A DNA stretch of 64,000 bases from Paragonimus westermani (GCA_008508345.1 QNGE01000124.1:29687-93686); one strand, 5' to 3'; counted from the stretch's first letter, positions 34,085 to 48,294 are shown. The notes: generated by a model from the sequence alone, not told the origin. Translations and numbers: made by a program.

Positions 34085-37000
34085 CTAAATGAATGGTAAG
34101 CTTTGAATATATTCAAAAGATAATTTCTTACGGAACACAAATTCCACGGTTGAATGACAACCTTTGCTGCATGACGGGAACGCTGTGTTGCTTTTGTTGG
34201 TATTGCTGTTCACCATACCAAGGAAATTCCCAATTACGGGTCTTACATCATCTCACCAAAACGTAAGTTTTCTTCGGGATTTTGTTCAAGTGACAGGTTA
34301 ACTACAAGATATTAGGAAATTTGCAGCGCAGTTTCTACATGCGTTTTCAGAAGTGTACACCAGTAACTCTTGCTCACAGTGGAAAAGTACTGACGATTAA
34401 CTGCTATCATCTCGAACAAATTCATGCACGATCAGCAGTTTATGTTACAACCATCCAGCTGCATTGCTCTTTCTGATTGTCTTCGCAAGACTATCTTTAC
34501 CTGTCAACGACTACAGAGGCCTGTCAATCAGCCGAAACAGGCGAAATCATGTGACTCATCCCTGTCCATGAAGTAGCTGTTTTCACTTAACCGACGAAAA
34601 CATGAAGACATTTCATCACACTTTATTGGCTAGTTGACCAATTAGGTCGGTCTTACTATCCTTGCCTTTATGGTTCAGTATGGTTCCTTAAGAAATTGGA
34701 CCTGTCTATGACATGTGTGTCTGCCTTCCACTCATGTATACTCATTTCATGGCAACCTGTAAGTGCTCTAATCAAAAGTACTAATATGACTAGCCCAAAA
34801 TCAATTTGTTCATTTCGTAATTGGGTTGCTTAGATCTTCATTAAAAACCCTAAAACATATTTTCGAGCTCATCTTGTCTCTATCCTCGCTGATCACCAAA
34901 ACATACAACAGAGTATTCTTGACTGATTAACCGTACTTGAAAGGTTACAGTTAGGACAGGTAAAGTAATGTCACCATTCAGACCTCAGCGGTCGTCCAGA
35001 ACATACAAAAGAAACGGTTTTCAAAACTATACCAATGACGTTCGCATAAGTCATAATGTTGGACAGCATGACCTCTACACAAAATGCAACTGCAGTTGCA
35101 TACACGTTTACCATTAAACAGTTATCTACGTCAAATGTGGGTACAGAAATGCGTACGACGGGTCGACAAAAGGTCATGGAAACCGAAGAACGAAATGGGT
35201 ACAGTTATAGCTTTTATTAAAGTCCTACCATCTGGAAGTCCCAGGCTAAAGTTGGCAGAGAGCCACACCATGAATAACTGATGTTACTTAGGCATTTCGG
35301 AACGTCTGACAAGCACACTGTCATCGTAATGCTCTGAAGTTCGTACTCCCATACTTTCTGCTAACAGCGTGGTTAAACGTAACAGTTTCAGTATCCCATG
35401 CTTCTGAATTACTCACTCAACTTAAACGCGCATAGTTGTGGTCACCAATCGTCAAGGGACGTTCCTTCATTGCCGTGCATATATGGGTAAGCGAGCGAGA
35501 TGGCCTGTGGGTGGCAGCAATCAATTACTAATCACACATGCTTTACAGACAGACAAAGCGATCAAGATTCCTGAGAACAATAGTCATCGTCAGCCTCCAG
35601 CTAAAAGATGGAGTGGATGACGTTTGAATTTATTGGTTCTTAGAATTGCAGGCGTCAAAAAGCATTGCCCCACAAGGGTCAGTGGTTTGCAAACGCAACT
35701 GATGATAGCTAAGTGATGCTTCATAAAAAGGCTGGGAAAGAGGCAATTTAAATAAGGTTGAAACACTTTTTGTCGCTTCCGCAATTTACTGCAACGGAAA
35801 GTTCGTTGAAAGATTAGAATCGTAAACGTGGCTTCTGTTCGATTGCACAAACTCCATACCCCCTGCATCTGTGGTCTGTGGCAATTTTAAGACTGAAAAT
35901 ACACTCTCTTTGGATGACTCATGCCGAGGGTTAGACTTGACCTGAAGATGAACTTTACGCACACGCTGTCCTTGATGAATTTTGGGGCTTGACGACAGCC
36001 TGAGACATGATTTCTTATGTTTCGAGTGCACAATTCATAGACATCCTGACTAGATGTTTCTGCAAAGCGTACGTACTCAGAACCATTCTCAACATGCAGA
36101 CAACCGGTTGTTCTGCTCAACCACTTTTGTAATGATGGCTTTGTTCACTGTGAAACACACTGTCCTCTTACTATACCGCGCCATGGTATTAGCATTGGGT
36201 CTGCTTGCACGTTTTAAGTCTCGCTGTTTTTAAAATGATTGTACAAGGTTGAATCAAAAGAAATTATTTTGACTAGTGTTCAGAATGGGCGCAAGGATAA
36301 ACAGGAAAGCTCTGGCAACTGCCTGTTTTGTTCTTAATTTTAAACAACCAGACTAATTTTAGTAGCAAAACATATCATGTGCGTCTACTGCATACCCGTG
36401 ATAAAAGTATTATCAGTGATTACAATGACGGATTACTTTACTCACCATAGGAAACTTAGAATCAGCCTGGGTATACTGACATCATACACAACCAAAGCAA
36501 GAAAGTAGACGCCCCGCACTTTTAAACTGAGCTGACTAACAAAACGTGAAAGATACTCTCAGTGATCGACTAATAATGTTACGGGATGAACCAGGTCGCA
36601 GATTGTTTGACTGCCTTTAATGTGTTGCAGAAGACAAGACAGAGGTATCGTGTGTGTCTTGCAACGGTATTTTGCAGATTTTGATCAAACTTATGGGCTG
36701 GAAAGCTAACTTGATAGTTTTGTAGTCAACAGCAAACAGGACGGGAGTAAGAACCTAGAGGCAACTTCATTTTCTGGTTGAAAGCATCACATCAGTTCGA
36801 AGGGATACAGCATGAAACAGCAAACAGGTTGTGGTCAATTTACCTTCCTTCAAGTAAGGCAGCCGGTAATATCTTTTAACTGGAGTTTGGAGTGATACTG
36901 GAACTTCCACATATATTAGCTATAGTATAAGACACGAGGACCGTCGGATACGCATCGTTCACTTCCGAAACGCACATCTGAAATGAATGTCAAGTTCATT

Positions 37001-40000
37001 TGGACTCGTTTGGACCGTTCTTGATATGCCTTCAACACTTAAAGGTGAAAAATGATGGTTTCGACGTTAATTACTTTGACGAGTTCCGCTGATACTGTCA
37101 ACTTGACCTACACCCTACCAACGTATCTTCGTAGGAGTAGGATGTTTAGCCAACCAGCTTTTCATGAGCTGTTGTCTTTTAAATCCAAGACGTAAATGCC
37201 TACTTACAGCAGCACTTAATGGTAGGTGAATGGTAATGATTAAACAGCTGACTTATTTGTTCAGCTAGCATTGCTGGAATGTCGGTTATGTAACCTGTTG
37301 CACAGTCAAAGCTTTTATGGCGTTTGTTGAGTGCGGCGCGGACAGGATAAATGTTCGATGGGTAGAGTGTGAAACTGTAGCATTAGCAGTCCTGCATATG
37401 TAGGCTGGCTGACTAGTGTGGGAACGTTCAACAAGCGTTCGAGTGACTACCATTGATATCTACGAATTATGACTTAAGTGTGTTAATAAAATCGCACTAA
37501 CAATGGCGAATTTTAGTGGCGTCTTACAGACGGGTAAATTCCATCGACCTGCAGTTGCATTCTACGACTTCTGTAGTTAGCATAGGGTTTAAACACGCTA
37601 CCTGACCACTTACTGTGTTGCTCTTTACCACTGCACTCTGCAGTAGGCTAGCAAACAGCCTGGTAGCCATATGGGCGTTCCCTGTCCCCCGGAACGAAAC
37701 ACCCTCAGAGCAATTCAAAGCGATTGCCTGATCCATCCAGTTCATTCACAATCAGGATACTTTCACCCAGTTGACACAAACAAGTACCAAACCGGTTGCT
37801 GAATGTGGGTATGAACTGAGAAAACGCATTAAGACCGTCAAAATCAAACCCTCGCGAACGTAATCAGTTTAATGTTGGAAGTTCAGATGATACCTATCTT
37901 ACTTCCCGACTTTCAAAGGTTACCCATAGGGTAGGCTGCGGTTTTTCAGGGACCTTATTCAGTAGGCAGAAAGCAACATGTCAGCACAATTGTTCTCAAA
38001 CTCTGACCGTCGTCTAAGCAGCGACCCATTTACTGAAGCGAACGTTTGTCCCGGTCATTGAGAACCAGCTGTAAAATACACCATTTTGCTTTCCGACGGA
38101 CAGAGAAAACTACAACAATGTCAGAAGCACCGGGAGCGGAATCACGCATTCACTTTTCTAGCGATGTGCCTTAAGGTTAACATCACACCTGCTCGCTCAA
38201 AATTCTGTTCTTCCATGTCTACACAATTGGTCCGAAGAAGAAAATAATCAGTCCTGGACAAGTGTTTGCTTTGAAAGAGAAGAAGAATTTGACAGCAGTG
38301 AAATTTTCTACTCTATTGACTAACAGCTGGGGCCATGATGATCTGACAAGTGAGATAAGTCTAGGTCAACAGTACCGATTTCAAGACACCTCCGCTTTAC
38401 TCTCGCAGGTGTGATGGTTTGGTAGAGATCAGCTTCGAAACTTAAAATAAATACCTCTGTGTTGGTTACTTCTCCGTTTTTCTTCACATGAGTAGTTTGA
38501 ATAGACATAGAATCAGTCAAGGCTGACGTTAAAATTTGTGAAGTTGTTGCAAACAGTAATGTATCATGTTTGGAAGACGAATTTTGCACGCGTCAGTAAG
38601 ACAATGGAAATTGCCGCCAAAGGTCGCGATTGGAGGAATATATGCGTAAGCCTTGATTATTTGCGAGTAAAACGCCCCAGGATGTCAAACATAATCTATC
38701 TAATTTTGTATGAACTTGTCACGCTTTTAAGCTGATTGAACAGTGCAATCCCAATCAGTTTACATCTATGCATAATCGCGATGGCAACAACCAACAGCCA
38801 GTTGACAGGAGGCAGGAGAACAATATAGCTTCTTTCCACGCTGTTGTATAACAATACTTTCGGCGACATACTAAGTCTTCTGTACCACTGAACATGGCGA
38901 CATCTATCCTGACTCAATTTCACTGAGCTTTGTGACAGATAAGATAGTCTAGACAGACGCACTTGATTCAGTGCGAACGAGGAACGGAATAACGTCACTG
39001 TGTGACATGCGTCGCATTCTCTGGGTCGCCTAGCAGACTTCTTGAGACACTGATATAGACAGGTATTCCAGTCTCAACATGGAATCCGAGTCAAGTTGTT
39101 CAGCCAACCTGCTTAGTAAAGCGTAGAAGCAATAGTATTGTAACGTGACATTTTAGAGAAACCGGTTTGTAATGGTGTTATTTGAAATAGCCCTCGATAT
39201 CCTCACTGATCACTGTAGATAGTAGTATCGTGTGAGGGGTAAACTTTATTTGGTGTCAAAAATAAACATAATATGCAGTCATAATATACTTTATTCCGGT
39301 AATATGTTTCATTTGACTCGGTAAAGAGGATGTATTTCGAAAAATGCAGTGCATATAACATGCGATGGCAGATGAATTTTTTATCATTTCACACAGAGTC
39401 GAAATAACTCTGGTCACTTTGGTTGAACCGTTCTAAACCTAAAACCGTATTGTTAAAATGTTTATAAATATCCATGGCTGCGGTTTATACTATTGGTGTT
39501 TAGCTACTGGCTGTCGTAACTCAGTGGGCTGTTAACTATCCAATATCGCAAGAGGTCTCCCAGTAGTATCAAGCTAAACGATCAGTTAAAGCTCAAGTCT
39601 AGAAGTCGTGGAAGTGTTGCTATTAAATATTGTATGTGAAACGTACTTGCATTGTTTATAGGCGCTGAGTTTCTACAAAAGTTCGGGCGCAGTACACGAA
39701 TTATTCTAAAGAGAAATAAAAATTTACTTGCCAATTGGTCATGAGCAGGAGCGTGCCTCCCCAAAGTTGCATTGTGTTATGAAACTCATGAACTATCTGA
39801 CGTACTTGAGTTTTTTTCTCACTAACTGACCGATCCACACTGGTGGCACCTGTATAGTGGGGAGCACATGGGCACAATTCATTCCCATCACAGTAGACAG
39901 CGTGGTGTCCGTCACTACCAGTGCCATCAGGTACACGATGTACATCCGTTTGAACCAGATACATAAGGATTGTCCGGTTCTGCTTGTACTTCTTTAAAAA

Positions 40001-43000
40001 ACATCCCAACTAACTGCTTTCAACGGGGAGACTAAGTGACATTCAAACATCGGAGCTTAAACCCTGCAAGCTCCTGAACACAAAAGTCACTGTGTTGCAG
40101 CTGAACAGTCTGATGAACATACCTACACGTAACCCTTCTCAATTCTGTCAAACTATTTTTGTAAGCATGGTATGAGTTGTTGGTGGCTTTTTGACAACTG
40201 AGTTACACTGAAATTCATTTCGGTAAGTTTAATTATCAAAAAAAATTTCCCACGCGTCGTGTATTATATAACGAAAAACACTCGAACTTTCATAAAGTGA
40301 CTTCCCTCAGCGGGAAATTTGGGAGGATTAGCAACAGAAAGTAACATTAGATTTGCCTATTTATGACGGAGTTTTCTACTGACTGATGGGGAAACATGTC
40401 TACAAAGTTTACGTATTACCACACCCATGTCACCTTGACAAGTTTGGATAAATTGGCAGACGCGATAAAAAATGTCTTGTCATAATCGAGCAGCATACGA
40501 CTGACAATAGTATTGGGTCCACCCTCTTAGGCTTTTGCACATCTTTAATGTGTAGTATGTAGTCGATGTGGTTAGCCTCTAGTGTGACAAGTATGCATCA
40601 CAGCCCCCGAAGGTTTTAGATGAAGGGTTCACTGGAAGCTGGTCGCAAAAACCATAGCGAAATGTTGGATAGCCGACTCACTCTATTTGTCTCACAAGCA
40701 ACACAATGTGGAGGAATCAAACCTACAACTTAGATGCAGTTGTCAGAACGAAAATTCACGTTTTTCTACTAAACCATAATAACGTAACATGCAAGATATC
40801 ACATATAGCTGCTGCATTCTGATTTTCCAGAAAGCATGGTAGTGACATACATAGGCAACTGGGTCGGGTATTTAATCAGCTTGCTAAACCAGATTTAGTG
40901 TAATCGAATTTTGACCTATTCACCACAGATTTGAAACATGGTGGTGTAGCTTCTACCTCACATTAGTAGCATCTAAAACTTAAACGGCCCACGCTGTGCC
41001 TCCTGACTGTTTTTATCACGTACTTTGCACAAACTTTAAAGAAATTGCCTGGGTAATGTGTATTTTACTGAGAACAGTTTACTATTAAATGTACGGTAGG
41101 GTAGCCAGTGGACTACTAACCTGGAACCAGCTTCCTCAGAACAAGGATACTTCGGAAGTGTTGTGGAAATCATTTTGTGTACTACATCGAGCTGACCATG
41201 AGGCAATTTTTGCTATCGAATAGCAGAACAATGCTCAGTTCAATTGTGCTACACACTTTCACTCAACTAAACTTTCCACATATCCAAAACCTATCCAGTC
41301 GAGTGTGAGAATTTTGAAAAAGGATTTAATCGAGTAGATGTTCATCCTTATTTAACAGTACACCTACGCAACGGCCCTGACTATTGATCAGATCTCATGA
41401 GACGTGATCCTCATGCCCATCACCACATGTTTGTGCACAGTAACATACACTTTAAGTGAGGTGATTGAGTATACCGAAACTTTTCCAGCACACAGTCAAT
41501 CAAACCCCTCATTCGGAGAACTTATCACGTACTTCATGGTTATCGTGAAAAACCGGATGGCTGATTGATAAATATCATTCTAAACCTTCTGGTAATTATT
41601 GTTGAATGTACCACACTGTGGTAGACCGAACTGACGGACACACTATTTGAACTGTAAACTACTTTGCTATCCTCGTCTTTTCGATTTGGATTTTCGAAAT
41701 TGTACATCTCGAATCAACACGAAGTTTTGCTGCGGTTTCAAATGCAGAAGGCCCGGCAATAAATTTGAAAGTTTAATTAATGTACCCTTTATCTTCAGCC
41801 AGATAGGTACTCTGGTGCAACCCATGCAACTCTTTTTTAACTCAAAGAGTATATGCACTTGACTGCATCTACTGACTTAAATTGAAGCCCAACAAAGCCT
41901 TAATAAAGTAACGCAAACCTTACACGGAAGTGCATTTCTGTATGCCGGTAACCTGACCTTACAGTAAAGATACACACAGGAAGGCAACTTTCAGCTGCAG
42001 AGACTTCTTTGGTTGCACCTTACCTACACTATCGATCAAACCTAACAATACTTCTTTACTGCTGTGGAAAATCGATTAGGTCTGTATTGTTTTTCGTTTT
42101 CTTTTCAATAGACTGGATGTGTCTGCAGACATGAGGCTGTCAGTTAAGGCGGTATGACCGCTTTGGTGAACCCGTTGAGCCGTGTGCATGTACTCGTATA
42201 CGTTAGCGTGTAAGTCAGCATACGCACATTTGTACACGTATAGGAAGCGCACGTGTGCAAGTACGTGCTTGGATATAGAGTAATGTACTTTTCTTGTGTC
42301 TACTGAATTTGTTAATAAAGAATATTGGTAGTGAAAATTAAGCAGGGAATCCTTGTTTTAACTGAAAACAGTTGTAGGTCACCTCACCGTTGATAACACG
42401 CAAACAAGTGTGCAGTCGATAATCAGAAAACAAATCACAAGAAGAGCACAAATATTGTGTGTGACTGCTTGTATGTACGGTCAAAACCGCGCACTGACAA
42501 CCCACGCCAACACTAAGCCTAAGAATGATAATATCGCTGATCGGTATACACAAGTTCACAGTGGTCTGAGAAGTAAACGAAACATATACAGAAGTCCGAA
42601 ATGTTTGGGGCAAGCAGACGAAATTTTAGGAAGAACGATTGGTAAAATTGTCATAAATGTGCTTTTGCATCCTCCTCCTCCTCTCAAATGTCCTTATCGA
42701 GTGACTGTTTATAGAGAAGGATTTGGATCGCTCGTTACTACTGTACACAGATTTTTGACAATCCATGAGGCGAAATGTGATGGGAACTATCACTTGTATT
42801 TCTAATGGAAATATTAAACTGGTACGTTCAGTTTAATCCTTGTCCCCGTTTTCTGTTTGCCAAACAACCGACAAACACATAAGCCCTGAATGAACACTTG
42901 AAATCATTGAAATGCTTTAACCAATTTGTTAGTCAGAAAAGCTAAAATCGAGAAACCATGTACATAAGCACATTGATGCGTAAGCATTTGTCGCGCAGTC

Positions 43001-46000
43001 TAAACACACATCACTGTGTTTGACTGAACCTCACCGTGCACAAGCCGATTGTATGTGTTACACTTAGTTCAGCTGTTACAGTAGTTTAAAATTGCAACTT
43101 ATGCGATGCATCCTAGTTTGATTGCTTGCGATAGGCTGTACCTTATACTATTGTTCGGTTCGTTTTGCTCCTTTCTCTGATTACCTCAATTGCCTAGAGA
43201 GACCAAAACACTGGTAGATCTGGCTGCTGTGTTTTTTCTCTCAGTGGGCATATTCAATTTTTGATTGTGACTGGTGAATGAACAGAACAGATTTCACCAG
43301 GAGGTATCAAATCTTTGAATTCCATTCTGTTCTCGTAATAGCAAATTAAGTTAGCCTAAATTATTTGCGGTGGCTGAATCAGTATAAACCGACTGAGCTA
43401 AAGTTGCTTACTAGAAAAAACTGGATGTAACATGACACAAAGTTCAAGACCATCAGTCCGTACATTTTTACTGTTGAATTGCAGATAGCCGACTATGATT
43501 CGCACAATTTCTGGTTTGCTTCCAATTTTAACTGCACCAATCTTATCAATAGATGAATAATCTGAATACACTCAGACCGTCCAGGATACGTTGTGACAAT
43601 TGATGGCAGGTGCCTCGTCCATAAAGTTTAAACGATTGAACATTTAAACTGGTTGTCGTGTTGAGAATAACTCACAGGAATATTGCAGGCCATTTGTAAT
43701 CTTTTTAAATTAGTCGGTACTGAAAAACAGGTTCTTGTCTGTATTAACTATATCCTCGGAGATATCATGCCTACAGTGCGATTATTGAGATGGTCTTAAT
43801 TAAAACACGTTGTTTCTGTAGTCAACAGTTCTGTGTGATCCATCACGAGCCATTTTTTAAGCTTTTGTCTGTCCGTTACACTTAACACACTTACGATATA
43901 TGCCTCAAAGGCGTAACCTCATAAGATCGTTTCCCACCAAGCGACTGTCGGTTACAGTGTTCAATGAAAATCACGTGCTGTTGAATGAACAAACGTTTAG
44001 ACAATTGACAACAGTATATACATACGAGCTATTAGGATTAAAATTATTAGGGCAAATGGCAAACTGGTCAGCTTTTCATTGTTCAGTCCTTTGTTGCATG
44101 CAATTTTCTAAGTATAAGCGGTCTTAGTATATGACAAACTTAAGGCAAGTCGTTTGTGAATGATTGACCCATCTTTGGAAGGTATCACATAAACATTTGA
44201 GTAAACGTTTCATTTGAATGTTAAGGATCACATTTTGGTTTACTCGAACGTTGTGTACAGATTGTCTAGGGGTGGCTTTCTTTATAACCGGTAACCCATT
44301 CCGCAGCATTGTTGTTATTAATGTAGTTTGGATCCGTCAGCTGTGATTCTGTTCATATAAATTTGGGACCAATTGAAAAAAGCTTTTCAAACCCATTTTT
44401 TAAATGTTTGTTTCGGTAAACCAAGTAGGTAATGAAAGAGTTTCGCGCATATTAAGTCGATTATCAAGTAAAATGCTTCATCATGCGGAATCTTTTTCTG
44501 GATGAGCACTGGCTGTATGCACACGCCAACGTGGGGTCACTTGTGATATTCACAGCGTATAGTGAACTACATAGTGTCTTGTCGTAATCCAGTTTGAATG
44601 TTCCACAGTTAAAGCAAACAACTCTAACCGAATAAAAGTTCGCTTATATAATAACATTATGAAGGCAAAACAGGCCATACCGATCTACAGTGCCAACCAG
44701 TCGACTGTAACTGAACAGTTGACTGGAATGACTTGACTGTAATATTTATATAAACATGACAGTTATTTTCCCCTGTCGTGAATGCAGGAAACAAGTTCAT
44801 AACAGTTTCAAACGAGTTTGACCAACCGATTTTCAAATTGCCTACATATCTAAGTGTATCATAGAATTAGAAATCATACGCTTACTAGCGAATTACATGC
44901 AATATTAAAAGTTTGCTGAAGCACTACAAGAAGTAATTGGTCACCGTATCGTTTTGACTCACATTACTGTTATCCTGTACCAGTCACCAGTCTGTCCCTC
45001 TCATTTACAATCAAAATTGTTTTTCTGTAAAATGTATGCACTTTATGAGTAAGACTTTTGAATCACCAGATGTGACAACATCTGATGTGACAGCACGCAG
45101 AATGACTTAACCTATCGGTACTTAAAAAAACCAACAGTTTAGTTCACCATCCTGCACAGCAGACGAGATATAGCAATCTAACGATTACAGTGATTTACGT
45201 AGACGGTCGCGAAGTTGCTTGCAAAATGGATTAGCATATTTGAGGTTCGTATTCAGTTTGATAATCATATGACTAGCTTATGCGATAAGCAATATTACAC
45301 CCATTATGTGACTGACATATATGAGCAACAGTCAATTATGTAGTTAGGAAGAAAATTTCCCGTAAGATTTCTGTAAAGTTCAACCCTATCTTTAAAATCT
45401 TTTTTTTGATCTATCATCATTATTGTAACTCTTTCTATTGTGATAGATTTTGTGCATAGCAGTTAATGAGAAGTGCACAGATGTAATTGCAAATTTCAAG
45501 AAACATCCCCCAGAAACATGTTTGTTATTGTTGCAAGAACTTCCGATTTATGTGGACACCAGAACGCGTTCGTGTACAAAATATGTGTGAACGAGGGGAA
45601 GATAAAATGATCGGAAGCGCTCAGAAAGGAAATATTGTCTTCTGGTCCCCAATTTTCGCCAAAATCTAACACGTTGTGTGCCGTACCCACAATATATGTC
45701 ACGTCACAGTTATAAGATGGGCAGAATGGTACATGCGTCGCATGTGAGGTATTTCTAAGTATCTCATGAATGTGCTGCCTTATGTGGCTTCTTATTAACT
45801 CATGTCGACAGTCTGTCTGCTACAGTTTGTTGCTTGACTGTTTCCTACCGTTAGATTTTCATCAAAAATACGCATGGCCATTTCTAAAACTCCAAGTGTC
45901 ATATAGATTCGTATAAACTACAACTGGTGTATACCTTCAGAAGACAATCAACCTTGACCAACTTCATTCTAGTTTCTTTAATTCGGCTGAATATTACATA

Positions 46001-46405
46001 ATACAGCCTGCCTATGAAGTGTTCAAGATGCGAATTTCATGCAAAACGGAGCTTTTCTTCAATATTTTTAAGTTGTAATGTATGACGTGAGTAATTAGTA
46101 CTTCATCGATGTTTCCACACTTTTAATTCCTCACATGAGTAGAAAACGCTTCTCAAACCACTAACAGCAACCAGTAACAGACAAGTGCGTTTTTGTTCAA
46201 GGTTACCGGAAGTATGGTCGTAAATCCCGCGCTGAGCATGAAACTTTTAGTATGATGCTTTTGAAGAAGTTGAGACAGTCACGAAGAAAAGCCCATTACT
46301 AAATTGATGTGAGTTACTTCCACTACACACCATTGCAAATTTGTTAACGCCCATCAGCAATCTAACAATACGTTACATTTAACGAAACCCTCGGACGAGT
46401 GACTG
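34085..46405. other. Intronic, no gene seen
   Basis: Twelve kilobases of AT-rich sequence. The longest open frame (131 codons, 42410-42805, plus) has no recognisable domain. I see no RNA gene, tandem array or mobile-element coding domain in this part. Confidence 0.4.
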
Positions 46406-46411
46406 ACTCAC

Positions 46412-47108
46412 TTGGATGAATAGCTTCGTTGTTCAACTGTTCAGCTTCAAGAATGCAGATTGGGAATAACAGACTATAAACGACCAACACGTACAACACT
46501 GTCGAAAACGGATGGAAGTAGTGTGCTATTCGCGCAGACGCGTCTACTCCTCGTCGTTTTATCAACAGCGTGTCTAGTTCTTCATCTTCCATTGAAGCAG
46601 TATTGTTTTGCTGCTGTCCCTGGGAACCATTTATTACATTTCCAACTGACCCAGAAACAGAAGACTTCCATATTTTCTGTATTATGGCACAGCATGAGAG
46701 GTGTTTATGCAAATGCAGTAGATCACGCCCAAGAACAGTGGAATCGTTGGCCAGATGGCCAGTGTGAGTAATAGCAGCATAGAACATAACCGTAAGTAGA
46801 CTGACAGCGACTATGATCGAGGCAATTTGTACATTCAACGGCATATTCTCCTCCCATCGACCACCAAAGCGAGGATCGTAGGCTTGTGCTTTGAACTCGC
46901 GGTAGCGGTACACAGCACAAATTACAAGCCAAATTGTGGTGCTGGCAATGAATATAGTATACCAAACGTCTGACAGAGTGTCAAAATTCGACCCAAATCT
47001 TATGCGATATAACCATTTTTTACACCACTTGGGCTTGTTGCCTGGAATTGTAGCCCATAGCTGGCGACGAGAGGCATAAAAAGCCGGGTGCCGCGGGGCA
47101 CTGGACAT
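46412..47108 (-). CDS. tinc: Tincar-like multi-pass membrane protein, N-terminal coding exon
   Basis: This exon encodes residues 1-232 plus the first base of codon 233. Three hydrophobic segments lie at about 48-68, 93-114 and 200-221. The block GHLANDSTVLGRDL after the second segment corresponds to the well-conserved Leu-Ala-Asn-Asp ... Leu-Gly-Arg block of the Tincar family and is the main reason for the name. The start is the ATG at 47108, in a reasonable context (TTTACCATGT). The frame stays open a little upstream but has no other ATG. The exon ends at the donor CCAA|GTGAGT. An AG 12 bases upstream of the ATG could serve as a spliced-leader or upstream-exon acceptor, so a further noncoding exon is possible. 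Joined to 4999-7421, it gives 1039 residues and eight membrane segments. Confidence 0.85.
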
Positions 47109-47307
47109 GGTAAAGGTGCTGATCAACAATGCAGGTACACCAGATCCTGGTACGGTGATTAACGAAATAAGATGTTTCGCAACTTTCGAGTCAAACTTTC
47201 ATCTAACATCGCTGTTTTCAGCAGTGTTGCTTACGGCATAACACAGCAGCGTATGACAGATTTGCGTTCTGCTCTTGTTACCCTGGCTGGTTGCTTGCGG
47301 GGGTTGA

Positions 47308-47361
47308 CCAATCAGTGCTCGAAGCACAGTTGACTCATTAACAGTCTAATTCCGATTGGTC
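47308..47361 (-). promoter_or_regulatory. Pair of CCAAT boxes upstream of the Tincar-like start codon
   Basis: CCAATCAG on the plus strand at 47308-47315 and ACCAATCGG on the minus strand at 47352-47360 lie 200-250 bases upstream of the ATG at 47108. Two opposed NF-Y-type boxes about 40 bases apart are suggestive of a TATA-less promoter. No TATA box or initiator is evident. Confidence 0.35.
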
Positions 47362-47569
47362 ACAGCCACGTTAACAACGCTCACAACAGTTTTGCCATAA
47401 CGACATGACCACTGTTATTGGGCGTTGACCAAATGCAGTATGGACGAACAGATTGTGATCTAGCTAACCATTTCAAAACTACCCAGCGGAAGCGGGCCAA
47501 GGTTGATTACGGTTGCAGTCAGAGACGCTTGTGCCATTATTACACATTGACTGGGCAGTAAAACAGTTT

Positions 47570-47740
47570 TGAGTGAACAACCTGAGGAAGGCTATCCGAG
47601 TTGGTTGAAACGTAGAGTATTACAACTTGCTCGAAACGTTGTGTTATTCCCAATCTGTTTATCAATAACCTGTTAAACACGACGCGCAAACTATTCAACC
47701 TCATTCGTACTACATTTGGTGCGGATATCCTACAACTGAT
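47570..47740 (+). repeat. Dispersed repeat with CTGAGGA-stem-GAAAC motif, related to 33886-34080
   Basis: CTGAGGA at 47582-47588 and GAAAC at 47607-47611 bracket a weak G-U-rich stem. From 47635 the sequence matches 33976-34080 for about 100 bases. Part of this (47612-47640) also corresponds, inverted, to the left half of the repeat at 33886. It is probably the end of a mobile element. Confidence 0.65.
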
Positions 47741-47875
47741 TAAGAAGTCGCTGAGTTTACCGAATATCAGGAGAAACCACATTATCACAGCTGTTTATCC
47801 TTAAAAAATGCTAATGCAAACGTTGTCCTCAAAGCTATCAACCGTTCAACTGTTCAGGGAAAACTAAACTGAATG

Positions 47876-47885
47876 ACAGATAAGT
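47876..47885 (+). repeat. Target-site duplication, left copy
   Basis: ACAGATAAGT, identical to 48295-48304. Confidence 0.7.
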
Positions 47886-48294
47886 AGCAAAGGATCTAGA
47901 AGCACTAGACTCGAGTTTCGCTCTCATTAGAGCTCGTCAGTAATGCATATCCTTGCCACGGCAGTGTTTTCAACTCCGGCCATTCCAATCATGAGGCAAC
48001 CGTGTTGACAACTGCGCCATTGACCCCACATTCTGGACGACCGAATTATCAAATCTGAACGTTCAGCCAGTGGTCAACACGGTTGCCTCATGATTGGAAT
48101 GGCCGGAGTTCAAATCCCGACCGTGGCAAGGATATGCACTACTGATGAGCTCTAATGAGAGCGAAACTCGAGTCTAGTGCTTCTTTTCGAAAGAGGCTGC
48201 CTGGAAAGTCCATCTGAATGCGAACGCTGCGATCAAATGTGAACGATGGTCAACTTGAAAATAAACTAAATCCCCGACTACTTATCAGTAGTCC
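47886..48294. mobile_element. Second foldback element of the tRNA-derived SINE-like family
   Basis: The minus-oriented left arm (about 47900-48060) begins truncated within the body (AGAAGCACTAGACTCGAG). It runs to the centre CTGAACGTTCAG, where the plus-oriented right arm starts. The right arm reads CCAGTGGTCAACACGG, the B-box-like GAGTTCAAATCCCG and the body, then the conserved 3' terminus near CCCCGACTACTTATCAGTA. Compared with 18949-19602, the loop and part of the right arm's head are deleted, so the arms nearly touch. The A-box region of the right arm is incomplete. A 10-bp direct repeat flanks it. It lies about 0.8 kb upstream of the Tincar-like start codon. Confidence 0.8.

Larger units (their letters stand above)
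7422..46411 (-). other. Inferred 39-kb intron of the Tincar-like gene
   Basis: The donor CCAA|GTGAGT at 46411 and the acceptor CCTGTAG|GT at 7422 are both near consensus. Both are in phase 1, giving an AGT serine codon at the junction. Three membrane segments from the upstream exon and five from the downstream one sum to the eight expected of the family, so no extra coding exon is required, though a small in-phase exon cannot be excluded. The interval holds Penelope-like, RTE-like and SINE-like insertions, listed separately. I found no convincing host gene nested inside it. Confidence 0.7.

Noticed and set aside
42410..42805. 131-codon plus-strand open frame
   Set aside because: Sequence matches no family I know and shows no membrane, signal or repeat pattern.
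46460..46771. Plus-strand frames of 65-103 codons
   Set aside because: They lie antisense to the Tincar-like exon and are shadows of it.
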